Counted from the first letter of the stretch, positions 25,295-33,030 are shown. The stretch: DNA of 47,517 nt from Flavobacteriaceae bacterium (GCA_028277085.1 JANQHL010000105.1:1-47517), one strand, 5' to 3'. Notes: generated from the letters alone by a model not told the origin. Numbers and translations are program-made.

Positions 25295-25813
25295 ATGCAA
25301 AAGTTACTGCTATTACTAATGCTTGTAGTATTATCATCGCATGCATTTTCCCAATCGATAAAAGATTTGGATTTCTTAATCGGTACCTGGAATGTAGAGG
25401 AGACGATTTACCCGGGTACAAAGAAAGCGTATCAGGAGAAAGGAACACGGACCTGCGAATACTATTTGAACGGAAGCTTTATCAAATGTGAATCCGAAAC
25501 GGTTGTACAGAAAAATGGAAAAAAGCGATACTACGCCTACCTGATCAACTATGATCAAAGCGAAAACTGTTTCCACGCAACAAATCTCGCAAATGATTTC
25601 CCATTGCAAGGTCAATTCAAATGGTACCTGGATAAAGAAAATGAGGAGATTATTGCCATTACCCCAAAGAATGTAATAGAAGATCGATTCTTTAGGGCAA
25701 CGATTTCCTTTGCCAACAAAAATAAATTGGTTTGGAACGGATGGGCAAGCGTATTTGTGGAGGACAAAGCATGGAAACACATTTTTACCGACATAGCTAC
25801 GAAGGTTAAGTAA
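25295..25813 (+). CDS. Small exported protein, DUF1579-like
   Basis: 172 residues from ATG 25295 (MQKLLLLLMLVVLSSHAFSQ is a signal peptide; an upstream ATG at 25274 would spoil it). The mature start SIKDLDFLIGTWNVEETIYPG matches the beginning of DUF1579-type proteins, which have a lipocalin-like barrel. Later strands such as YYAYLINYDQSENCFHATNL and KLVWNGWASVFVED fit. Function is unknown. Probable target of the adjacent AraC-type regulator, given the repeats in front of it. Confidence 0.62.
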   Translation: MQKLLLLLMLVVLSSHAFSQSIKDLDFLIGTWNVEETIYPGTKKAYQEKGTRTCEYYLNGSFIKCESETVVQKNGKKRYYAYLINYDQSENCFHATNLANDFPLQGQFKWYLDKENEEIIAITPKNVIEDRFFRATISFANKNKLVWNGWASVFVEDKAWKHIFTDIATKVK

Positions 25814-25824
25814 CGAAGCCAGCA

Positions 25825-26152
25825 CTGATTCATTTTCTTTATCTCCTCCTATTGCTCTTTATAGGATGTCAAAAATCAAAAGAGGTAACAGTTGAACCTT
25901 CCTTTTCCAATTTTTAGATCATGGAGCATATGAGGTAGGTTTTAGGACACTATTTGTAACTGATCTGTCCGGAGAAGATGTTCCCTACTCCCCTTGGAGC
26001 TGCAAATTATACCCTATAGTGAAACTATCGAAAGGAAGAAACTTGCACTTGAGTATTATCAAAGGGCACTACAATTACTGCCACAGGATAGCACCTTAAC
26101 CCAAACACAGAAAAAGACCTTGGAAGAATACATTACCGAAGACCTACGATAA
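25825..26152 (+). pseudogene. Relics of one or two genes (lipoprotein/hydrolase N-terminus and a foreign C-terminus)
   Basis: The frame through 25837-25917 reads LYLLLLLFIGCQKSKEVTVE, a lipoprotein signal, and stops at 25915. One added T in the T-run at 25911-25915 would continue it into DHGAYEVGFRTLFVTDLSGE, like the N-terminus of dienelactone-hydrolase/PAF-acetylhydrolase-type proteins. From about 26000 a different frame reads LELQIIPYSETIERKKLALE and YYQRALQLLPQDSTLTQTQK to a stop at 26152, a plausible C-terminal end of some protein. No start codon is kept. Confidence 0.45.
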
Positions 26153-26500
26153 TGCTATTTTTCCTAGTGTATACTGTATCACGTTCAAATACTTCCATCC
26201 TATCCACAACGTCTGGAAATAGGTAATCCGTGTTATTGAAGAGATGAATTGTTGATAGTCATCTGTATTTTGATTTTACAGGTATAGCTTATGGCCAAGA
26301 TATTGAGGCAATTTTTCAAGGCATCTTCTTTTTGCGATCCTGCGAAGACTTCAACCATTGGCAAGGGCCTTAGCCATACCGGTAGGAGTCATCCGCTTTG
26401 TTAAGCAAACCTAATATTTTGTTAAACCCATTAAATACATAAAGTTTCTTCACTTCAGCAGCTATTTTTAAATCGACTAATTCACTTCAAATCAGCTCAA
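26153..26500. other. Gene-free stretch, about 350 bp
   Basis: No gene is supported. A short reading near 26282-26353 (GIAYGQDIEAIFQGIFFLRS) may be another coding relic but I cannot assign it. AT-rich DNA upstream of the large Asp-box gene probably holds its promoter; no TAnnTTTG match of full quality was found. Confidence 0.4.
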
Positions 26501-29500
26501 ATGAAAAAAATACTCCTAGGTATTTTCCTGTGCTATGTGTTTATCGCAATAGGACAGGAGAACGAAGGCGTGATGTCTTCATCAACCTTTTCCGAATTAA
26601 AGTTTAGAAACATTGGGCCTGCATTTACCTCAGGTCGTATCGCAGAAATTGCCATTGACCCTACCAATCAGAATATCATGTATGTGGCGGTGGGTTCAGG
26701 AAATGTTTGGAAAACCGTAAATGCCGGTACTACCTGGCAACCCATTTTTGACAAAGAGAAAAGCTACTCCATAGGCTGCATCACAATTGACCCCAACAAT
26801 CCACATACCATCTGGGTGGGAACTGGAGAAAATGTTGGTGGCCGCCATGTGGGTTTTGGCGATGGCATTTACCGAAGCACAGACGCGGGTAAAACCTGGA
26901 AAAACATGGGTCTACAAGGCACTCAGCATCTTTCCAAAATCATTGTACATCCTGAGAATTCTGACGTGATTTGGGTAGCTGCACAGGGTCCCCTTTGGAA
27001 TAAAGGCGGGGAACGCGGACTATACAAATCGCTGGACGGCGGAGAAACCTGGAAAAGAACCTTAGGCAATGACAAATGGACAGGGGTTACCGATGTGGTT
27101 ATTGACCCAAGAAACCCTAATATGCTTATTGCCGCTACCTGGGACCGTCATCGTACGGTTGCTGCCTATATGGGTGGAGGGCCTGGTTCCGGCTTACATC
27201 GCAGTACTGATGGCGGTGAAACCTGGGAAAAGCTGACGGAGGGCATTCCAAAATCGAATTTGGGTAAAATTGGCTTAGCGTTATCGCCTTTCAATCCGGA
27301 TGTGGTTTACGCCGCAATTGAATTGGACCGTACTACAGGGGGCCTTTTCCTATCAACAGACAGGGGCAGCTCCTGGACTAAGCAATCGGATATGATCTCA
27401 GGGGCTACGGGCCCACATTACTACCAGGAATTATATGCGGATCCCCATCACGAAGGCCGTATTTATTTGATGAACAACAATGTGCTCGTGTCTGATGACC
27501 ATGGCAAAACCTACTACCGGATGCGCCGTGAATATATGCATAGCGACATGCACGCAGTAGCCTTTAGAAAGAACGACCCTAACTATATTATCATGGGTTC
27601 GGATGGGGGAATTTATGAAACCTTCGACGGCACAAAAACCTGGCGCTTTGTGAGCAACCTACCCCTTACCCAGTATTATAAATTAGCCGTAGATGATGCC
27701 AAGCCTTTTTACAATATTTATGGAGGGACTCAGGACAATGGGTCTCATAAAGGGCCTTCAAGAACCAATCGCCGCGAAGGTATTTTAAACCGGGATTGGA
27801 CCAAAGTACTGGGAGCCGATGGGCATCAATCGGCCACTGAACCCGGCAATCCTGATATTACCTATGGCGAGTTCCAACAGGGCCGGCTTTTCCGAATTGA
27901 CCACAAGACCGGTGAAAGTGTTTTCATAGCCCCTCAACCCGGTCTGAATGAACCCTATGAACGCTTTAATTGGGATGCCCCGATTTTGGTAAGCCCACAT
28001 GACCCTAAACGACTTTATTTTGCCTCTTATCGGGTCTGGAGGTCAGACAACCGCGGGGACGATTGGAGGGCAGTCTCAGGAGATCTGACCAAAGGCTTGG
28101 AACGCATAAAGCAACCTATTATGGGTAGCCTGCAAAGCTGGGACAATGCCTGGGATGTAAAGGCGATGTCTAACTACAGCACCATTACTTCGCTGGCCGA
28201 ATCGCCCATTAAAGAAGGTCTTTTGTATGCGGGCACCGATGACGGGATCATTCAGGTATCCGAGGACGGTGGAGAGAATTGGAGAAAGGTCGCCTTTGAA
28301 GGTATCCGGGGACTGCCTAATACGGCATTTGTAAATGATGTTCGGGCCGACCTTTTTGATGCCAATACGGTATATGCGGCACTCGACAACCATAAATTTG
28401 GTGATTTTAAGCCGTATTTGATAAAAAGTACTGATGCCGGTAGGACCTGGCGCCTGATTAATGGGGATTTGCCCAATCGTTTATTGACCTGGCGTTTGGT
28501 CCAAGATCATATCAATAAGGATTTGATGTTCTTAGCAACAGAATTCGGAATTTATTTCACCATAAATGGGGGAACAAATTGGATTCAATTCAAAGGGGGT
28601 TTACCTACCCTATCGTTCAGGGATATTACTATTCAGCGAAGAGAAAACGATATTGTAGCCGCATCATTCGGTCGTGGATTTTTTGTGCTGGATGACTATA
28701 GCGCTTTGCGGTCCATTTCCCAATCGGATTTGGAGCAAAATGAAGCATTGCTCTTTAAAACCCGTAAGGCCGATTGGTACATTCCGGTGAGTGATATCAA
28801 TGGCAGCCATGGCGCACAGGAGTATCGCGCCAAAAATCCGGAGTTCGGAGCCACCTTTACCTATTATCTGCGCGATGAATACACTACTTTGGATAAAAAG
28901 CGAAAAGAAGGCGAAAAAAAGTTGACAAAAGCGGGTCAGGATATCCCGTTTCCGGGATGGGAGGCTATAGAACAAGAGCGAAGGCAAGAAGGCCCTAAGA
29001 TCATGCTGACCATTACGGACAGCGCAGGAAAGGTGGTAAAAACGCTGAATGCCAAGCCCAAAAAAGGAATGAACAGAACTTCATGGGACTTGTCCACAAA
29101 TTCTAAAAATGTAGTGCGACTCGATGCCAAAGCACGTGATAGCGATTTCTTTGGTCCTTCGGGTACTATCGTAACTCCGGGCACCTATTCCGTTAGTCTA
29201 TCAAAAGTTGTTGACGGGGTGACTACTCAATTAGTTGCTCCGCAAGAATTTGAGGTGGTTCGCATGCTTGAGCCTGCAGTTCAAGGGGCTTCTGCCGAAG
29301 AATTTGCAGCCTTTAAGGCCAAGTTTGACACTTTTCAGGAAAGTTTGTCCGCAACGAATATACTGTTGACCAAGGCTAAAAAGAGAGTAAAAGCGATGCG
29401 CAAAGCCTTTTTACTGGCCGACCAACAGCCCGTTGACCTTTCTAACGCACTATTTACCTTAGCCAGTGAACTGGAGGATCTGGATACCCAACTCAATGGG

Positions 29501-29737
29501 AACAAAAGCAAAAGCGAAGTTGGGGCAAACAATGCTCCAACTCCGGGTGATGCTCGTTTTATTGCAGGCAGGGCTTTGCGTACTACCTATGGCCCTACCG
29601 GCACGCATGAAAAGGCATTGGATCGCGCCACACAACAACTGGCGCCGCTGGAAAGCAAGGTGAAAGCTACCACAGCACGGCTAAGTGGTTTACTGCAGCG
29701 CCTGGAAGCTATTGGTGCTCCTATGATTGAAGAGTAG
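26501..29737 (+). CDS. Large exported Asp-box (BNR/VPS10-like) beta-propeller protein
   Basis: 1078 residues with a signal peptide (MKKILLGIFLCYVFIAIGQ). Many Asp-box motifs (SxDxGxTW) mark propeller blades: STDAGKTW, SLDGGETW, STDGGETW, STDRGSSW, SDDHGKTY, SEDGGENW and STDAGRTW. The C-terminal third (about 790-1078) has a beta region (ITDSAGKVVKTLNAKPKKGM) and helices. Proteins of this type are annotated as glycosyl hydrolase, sortilin-like or YVTN-repeat proteins; sialidase catalytic residues are not evident, so enzyme activity is doubtful. It is envelope-located or secreted. A strong terminator follows. Confidence 0.85.
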   Translation: MKKILLGIFLCYVFIAIGQENEGVMSSSTFSELKFRNIGPAFTSGRIAEIAIDPTNQNIMYVAVGSGNVWKTVNAGTTWQPIFDKEKSYSIGCITIDPNNPHTIWVGTGENVGGRHVGFGDGIYRSTDAGKTWKNMGLQGTQHLSKIIVHPENSDVIWVAAQGPLWNKGGERGLYKSLDGGETWKRTLGNDKWTGVTDVVIDPRNPNMLIAATWDRHRTVAAYMGGGPGSGLHRSTDGGETWEKLTEGIPKSNLGKIGLALSPFNPDVVYAAIELDRTTGGLFLSTDRGSSWTKQSDMISGATGPHYYQELYADPHHEGRIYLMNNNVLVSDDHGKTYYRMRREYMHSDMHAVAFRKNDPNYIIMGSDGGIYETFDGTKTWRFVSNLPLTQYYKLAVDDAKPFYNIYGGTQDNGSHKGPSRTNRREGILNRDWTKVLGADGHQSATEPGNPDITYGEFQQGRLFRIDHKTGESVFIAPQPGLNEPYERFNWDAPILVSPHDPKRLYFASYRVWRSDNRGDDWRAVSGDLTKGLERIKQPIMGSLQSWDNAWDVKAMSNYSTITSLAESPIKEGLLYAGTDDGIIQVSEDGGENWRKVAFEGIRGLPNTAFVNDVRADLFDANTVYAALDNHKFGDFKPYLIKSTDAGRTWRLINGDLPNRLLTWRLVQDHINKDLMFLATEFGIYFTINGGTNWIQFKGGLPTLSFRDITIQRRENDIVAASFGRGFFVLDDYSALRSISQSDLEQNEALLFKTRKADWYIPVSDINGSHGAQEYRAKNPEFGATFTYYLRDEYTTLDKKRKEGEKKLTKAGQDIPFPGWEAIEQERRQEGPKIMLTITDSAGKVVKTLNAKPKKGMNRTSWDLSTNSKNVVRLDAKARDSDFFGPSGTIVTPGTYSVSLSKVVDGVTTQLVAPQEFEVVRMLEPAVQGASAEEFAAFKAKFDTFQESLSATNILLTKAKKRVKAMRKAFLLADQQPVDLSNALFTLASELEDLDTQLNGNKSKSEVGANNAPTPGDARFIAGRALRTTYGPTGTHEKALDRATQQLAPLESKVKATTARLSGLLQRLEAIGAPMIEE

Positions 29738-29757
29738 TCAATTGCAATAGTACATTT

Positions 29758-29786
29758 AAAAATCCCCGCAATGCCGGGGATTTTTT
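29758..29786 (+). terminator. Rho-independent terminator after the Asp-box gene
   Basis: AAAAATCCCCG (29758-29768) pairs with CGGGGATTTTT (29775-29785) around CAATGC, followed by T. Confidence 0.92.
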
Positions 29787-29819
29787 GTTAACGCAATGGG
29801 TTCGAAAACAGTATATTTG
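29784..29819 (+). promoter_or_regulatory. Candidate promoter of the DUF6090-type array
   Basis: TTTG at 29784-29787 and TATATTTG at 29812-29819, with a 24-nt spacer that is slightly long. It lies just after a terminator and 28 bp before the first ATG of the array, so it could drive all genes to 33028 and perhaps beyond. Confidence 0.5.
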
Positions 29820-29847
29820 GGAGATTCCCTTATGTACCATCCATACT

Positions 29848-30024
29848 ATGATCCAATTCTTCAGAAGAATCCGCCAAAAACTGCTATCTGAAAATACGTT
29901 TAAAAAGTATCTGCTTTATGCAGTCGGAGAGATTGTCTTCGAGATTATTATTTTAATACGTCTAAATTTAGGTTTGAAAATGATTTTTCTCCCCTCCCAG
30001 GAGGGGAGAAATGCTATTCCATGA
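29848..30024 (+). pseudogene. Truncated DUF6090-type gene, N-terminal piece 1
   Basis: 58 residues. MIQFFRRIRQKLLSENTFKK and YLLYAVGEIV match the N-terminus of the full genes at 30021, 31451 and 32216, but after GEIV the reading becomes unrelated or degenerate (FEIIILIRLNLG) and runs into a 24-bp palindrome (29987-30010). Its stop TGA overlaps the next ATG (ATGA at 30021-30024). It carries no palindromic insert, unlike piece 2. Confidence 0.65.
29987..30010. repeat. Solo copy of the DUF559-cassette end palindrome
   Basis: TTCTCCCCTCC-ca-GGAGGGGAGAA, perfect 11-bp arms. It resembles the end repeats of the cassette at 31009-31438 and is followed by nearly the same bases (aatRctaYtcc) before ATGATCCA. 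It may be the footprint of a lost cassette or a cassette end. Confidence 0.7.
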
Positions 30025-30821
30025 TCCAGCTGTTCCGAAAAATCCGCCAAAAACTGTTTATGGACCTGCCTGACGGCAAGGCAGGGAACCCGCCCGAACG
30101 TACCCGTTCAGTACGGGCGGGTAAATTCTCGAAGTACCTGTTCTATGCTCTAGGCGAGATTATTCTGGTTGTCATCGGCATTTTGATTGCGCTCCAGATA
30201 AACAACAACAATGAAAAGCGCAAGGAACGTGCCAAGGAACAGGCCTTTTTACGAGAGATCAACCTGGACTTTAAGTCCAATAAGGAACAGCTGGACTCCA
30301 TAGTTGCATTCAACAAAATTAGCTATCATGCGGCCTCACGGCTTCTGGCAATTATGAAAACATTCGACCCAAACGATCCAAAAATCACGGAAGCAAATGC
30401 TCACTTTGCAGATAGTATAGGCTATTATAACAAACTGACTTGGCGAAACAAATCCTTCAATCCAAAAAACGGAACAGTTGAGGCCCTTTTAAATTCTTCA
30501 TCCTTTGATCTGATCAGCAATGACACCCTTAGAAGAAACCTCATTTCCTGGAAGGATGTGCTCTCTGACTATTTGGAAGAAGAAGAATTCGGGGCTAATT
30601 TCTTATTTTACGAATATGGCCCCTGGGTACACCTAAATTTTGACCCGGATAGTGATAACGACCCGGATAATGTTAAAGCCTTATTTAGTAAAGCCCATAG
30701 AAATTTTATTTACAAAAGGGCTGGTGACCTTAACAACAACATTACTGCCGTAAGGGAAGAGGGTATTTTGACAATGATCAATGAAATCATCCGACTAACC
30801 GAACACGCATCCCATGATTAA
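30021..30821 (+). CDS. DUF6090-type membrane protein 1, with in-frame palindromic insert
   Basis: 266 residues. The N-terminus MIQLFRKIRQKLF is followed by a foreign segment (LPDGKAGNPPERTRSVRAG), then by the family core KFSKYLFYALGEIILVVIGI, a single membrane helix, and INNNNEKRKERAKEQAFLRE, a charged coiled-coil-like start of a soluble region. The rest (about 75-266) is helical and unlike its paralogues except for weak patterns. Function of the family is unknown. It overlaps the truncated gene before it by 4 bp and the truncated gene after it by 8 bp, so translation is coupled along the array. The insert is a DNA palindrome pair at 30065-30121. Confidence 0.8.
   Translation: MIQLFRKIRQKLFMDLPDGKAGNPPERTRSVRAGKFSKYLFYALGEIILVVIGILIALQINNNNEKRKERAKEQAFLREINLDFKSNKEQLDSIVAFNKISYHAASRLLAIMKTFDPNDPKITEANAHFADSIGYYNKLTWRNKSFNPKNGTVEALLNSSSFDLISNDTLRRNLISWKDVLSDYLEEEEFGANFLFYEYGPWVHLNFDPDSDNDPDNVKALFSKAHRNFIYKRAGDLNNNITAVREEGILTMINEIIRLTEHASHD
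30065..30121. repeat. Palindromic element pair inside a protein gene, copy 1
   Basis: Palindrome A at 30065-30085 (CCTGCCT-gacggc-AAGGCAGG) and palindrome B at 30089-30121 (CCCGCCCG ... CGGGCGGG). It is read in frame without stops. Absent from the paralogue at 31451. Confidence 0.85.
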
Positions 30822-31050
30822 GTTCTTCCGTCGCATCCGTCAAAAACTCCTCTCGGACCTGTCTGCCGGCAAGGCAGGAAACCCGGCTGAAGGTACCAAT
30901 TCGGTACGGGCTGGCCAGTTCTCCAGCTACCTATTTTGCACTTGTGGTGAGATTGTCCCCATGTTTTTTGATAGTATACCTGTAAATACGAGCACAAAAA
31001 CATATACCTTCCCCTCCAGGGAGGGGATTAAGGGGTGGATAAGACTATGA
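30814..31050 (+). pseudogene. Truncated DUF6090-type gene, N-terminal piece 2
   Basis: 78 residues. MIKFFRRIRQKLLSDLSAGK, then a palindromic insert (NPAEGTNSVRAGQ), then FSSYLFCTCGEIV; at this point family similarity stops, at the same place as in piece 1. The remainder reads into the left repeat of the DUF559 cassette (TFPSREGIKGW). Its TGA overlaps the DUF559 ATG (ATGA at 31047-31050). Without a membrane helix it is unlikely to be functional. Confidence 0.65.
30858..30914. repeat. Palindromic element pair inside a gene remnant, copy 2
   Basis: Palindrome A at 30858-30878 (CCTGTCTGCCGGCAAGGCAGG shape, arms CCTGYCT / AGGCAGG) and a diverged palindrome B at 30882-30914 with an inner GGTACC...GGTAC dyad. 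In frame. Confidence 0.8.
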
Positions 31051-31438
31051 GAAAAATAATTCCATATAATCCCGATTTAGTATCATTGGCAAAGAAGTTG
31101 AGGAAAAACATGACCCTTGGTGAAATCGCCCTTTGGCGGGAAATCAAAGGAAAAAAAATAGGCTTCCAGTTCAGCAGACAAATACCTATAGACCAGTTTA
31201 TTGTAGACTTTTACTGCAAGGACTTGAGATTGGCTATTGAGGTAGACGGCTCAATTCACTTTAAGGAAGGCCATCCGGAAAGGGATGAAAAGCGCCAACG
31301 CCCGCTGGAATCACTTGGTGTTAAAGTGATCCGGTTCAGTGACACCGATGTGAAAAATAATCTTAGCCAAGTTTTAGATGAAATACAAGATGAAATTGAA
31401 AAATTGAAACTCACCCCTAGCCCCTCCCCGGAGGGGAA
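31009..31438 (+). mobile_element. Candidate DUF559 nuclease cassette with terminal inverted repeats
   Basis: Left end 31009-31037 and right end 31412-31438 are inverted copies: both read TTCCCCTCC-(A/G)GGGAGGGG inward, then a 1-3 base difference, then AGGGGTG. About 25 of 27 positions agree. Each end is itself palindromic. Between them lies one gene, a DUF559 PD-(D/E)XK nuclease. The cassette interrupts a DUF6090-type gene series. No target-site duplication was recognised, so mobility is inferred. Confidence 0.6.
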
Positions 31439-31454
31439 AAATACTACTCCATGA
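31047..31454 (+). CDS. DUF559 (Vsr/PD-(D/E)XK-like) endonuclease
   Basis: 135 residues from ATG 31047; a GTG at 31035 lies inside the left end repeat and is less likely. The pattern LAKKLRKNMTLGEIALWREI, then GFQFSRQIPID, then FIVDFYCKDLRLAIEVDGSI (D54, E65, D67) and ESLGVKVIRFSDTDV is typical of DUF559, related to the Vsr mismatch nuclease and to Vsr-like homing nucleases. The final residues LTPSPSPEGKNTTP are the translated right end repeat. Both ends are coupled to neighbours by ATGA overlaps (31047-31050 and 31451-31454). Target and role are unknown; a DNA-nicking or homing function is possible. Confidence 0.85.
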   Translation: MRKIIPYNPDLVSLAKKLRKNMTLGEIALWREIKGKKIGFQFSRQIPIDQFIVDFYCKDLRLAIEVDGSIHFKEGHPERDEKRQRPLESLGVKVIRFSDTDVKNNLSQVLDEIQDEIEKLKLTPSPSPEGKNTTP

Positions 31455-32212
31455 TCCAATTCTTTCGCCATATTCGTCAAAAACTCCTCCGGGAGAATCG
31501 ATTTTCCAAGTATCTGCTGTATGCCATCGGCGAAATAATCCTGGTGGTTATCGGAATTCTTATTGCGCTTCAGGTGAACAACTGGAACAATCTTAAGGCG
31601 GAAAGACAAATTGAAAAGACGTATTTAGAAGCCTTACAATCTGAATTTGAGACCAACCTGCAACGATTAAATACTGCTATAGAACTCAATGAGCAATTGG
31701 TGACGCAACTTGACGAACTCCTCACTTTTTTTGAAAAAGAGAAGTTGGATACTACTTCTTCAAAGGCTATTGCTAACATCGTCGGAACTACATTGCGGTA
31801 CGAAGTATTCTATAACCCTTCTACCGGGGTACAAACGGATATCATAAGCTCAGGGAACTTAAAACAGCTTAAAAATCCATTGCTGCGACAAAAAATTGCT
31901 TCTTTTGGAAATGCTTTGGAAAGCGTTAAACGCCAGGAGAGCCGGGCGGTAGCTCGAAGAAATAACTTAGGGGAATACATGACCGAAAAAATAAGCATCC
32001 GGAATATATTCAAAGCGGTGGGGAATGAGGTTGCCGGAAGTTCTCAATTTGAAGGAGTAGCTGTAAAAAGGTTGTTTGATTACTTGCCAGTGGAAAACGA
32101 TTTGATTTTTTACCAGGCCATTTCTCAAACCACCAATGCAATCTACTACGCTCCGCTAAAAAAGGATATTAAGGAGATTCTAGAAATAATAGCTGCGGAA
32201 CTTCAACTTTAG
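31451..32212 (+). CDS. DUF6090-type membrane protein 2, without insert
   Basis: 253 residues. MIQFFRHIRQKLLRENRFSK and YLLYAIGEIILVVIGILIAL form the family N-terminus with one membrane helix and show the insert-free form. QVNNWNNLKAERQIEKTYLE starts a helical soluble domain, followed by LVTQLDELLTFFEKEKLD. The insertion-free N-terminus is the reference that reveals the extra segments in proteins 1 and 3. It overlaps the DUF559 stop by 4 bp and lies 3 bp before the next gene. The function is unknown; a membrane anchor with a helical domain facing one side is all that can be seen. Confidence 0.82.
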   Translation: MIQFFRHIRQKLLRENRFSKYLLYAIGEIILVVIGILIALQVNNWNNLKAERQIEKTYLEALQSEFETNLQRLNTAIELNEQLVTQLDELLTFFEKEKLDTTSSKAIANIVGTTLRYEVFYNPSTGVQTDIISSGNLKQLKNPLLRQKIASFGNALESVKRQESRAVARRNNLGEYMTEKISIRNIFKAVGNEVAGSSQFEGVAVKRLFDYLPVENDLIFYQAISQTTNAIYYAPLKKDIKEILEIIAAELQL

Positions 32213-32215
32213 AGC

Positions 32216-33028
32216 ATGCTACGATTCTTCCGCCAACTTCGCCAAAATCTACTTTCAGATCTGTCTGCCGGCAAGACAGGAAACCCGCCCGAACGTACCC
32301 GTTCAGTAGGGCCGGGTAAATTCTCAAAATACCTACTCTACGCTATAGGTGAGATTGTACTTGTGGTCATTGGTATTCTAATTGCCTTACAGATCAATAA
32401 TTATAGTGAGTACCAAAAGGAGCGAAAGCAAGAAAAGATCCTACTTACTAACCTTTCTAATGACGTTGGATTGGACATCCTGCAAATAGAAAACAATTCC
32501 AGGCTATCCAGGGAAAGACTAAACCGACTGGACAGTTTGGTACAACTCCTAAAAACGCCTGACAATATGGATGTCACCAGTTTTGTAAGACAGTCCTATG
32601 AGTTTGTCTTTGACCAATATTTTAAAAGCAATAGTGGCATTTTTGACGAAGCCGTGTCATCGGGGAAAATGAGTTACGTTAAAAATGAGTCGCTCCGTCA
32701 ACGTATTTTTAATTATTACCGCAATGCTAAAGAAACCTATACCGATGGTACTACGCGACAGATTACAGATGAGTTCATCACCCCGCTCCTGGTGGAACAT
32801 GTATATCTGAATCAGGAAGGGCTTGCCATGTTGGGCATGAAAGCAGCTGATATTGCGATGCTGGATAAGCTGGATGTGCATCAACTCTCCAAAAACCGGG
32901 AGTATTGGAAAATGGTATTGTTAAAATTCGGAGGGAATCAGGAGCAGATAATTCGCTGGGATGGGATTAAACGTCGCGCACAGACATTAAAGGAAAACAT
33001 CGACAAGGAGTTGGAACAACTAAATTGA
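32216..33028 (+). CDS. DUF6090-type membrane protein 3, with in-frame palindromic insert
   Basis: 270 residues. MLRFFRQLRQNLLSD is followed by the insert LSAGKTGNPPERTRSVGPG and then the core KFSKYLLYAIGEIVLVVIGI with the membrane helix, then INNYSEYQKERKQEKILLTN. The soluble part has its own sequence, but motifs such as SGIFDEAVSSGKM and NESLRQRIFNYYRNAKE echo SSGNLKQLKNPLLRQKIASF in protein 2, so the fold is shared. Start codon is ATG 3 bp after the preceding stop. The next gene (short-chain dehydrogenase) follows at once and may be in the same transcript. Confidence 0.82.
   Translation: MLRFFRQLRQNLLSDLSAGKTGNPPERTRSVGPGKFSKYLLYAIGEIVLVVIGILIALQINNYSEYQKERKQEKILLTNLSNDVGLDILQIENNSRLSRERLNRLDSLVQLLKTPDNMDVTSFVRQSYEFVFDQYFKSNSGIFDEAVSSGKMSYVKNESLRQRIFNYYRNAKETYTDGTTRQITDEFITPLLVEHVYLNQEGLAMLGMKAADIAMLDKLDVHQLSKNREYWKMVLLKFGGNQEQIIRWDGIKRRAQTLKENIDKELEQLN
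32260..32316. repeat. Palindromic element pair inside a protein gene, copy 3
   Basis: Palindrome A at 32260-32280 (arms CTGTCT / AGACAG) and palindrome B at 32284-32316, whose middle CCCGTTCAGTA matches copy 1. In frame. The DNA identity of copies 1 and 3 is clearly higher than that of the genes around them. Confidence 0.83.
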
Positions 33029-33030
33029 TT

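Noticed and set aside
29848-33028. DUF6090-type array as a toxin-antitoxin or phage defence island
   Set aside because: No toxin, antitoxin or defence domain is visible; the DUF559 protein alone does not make a defence system.
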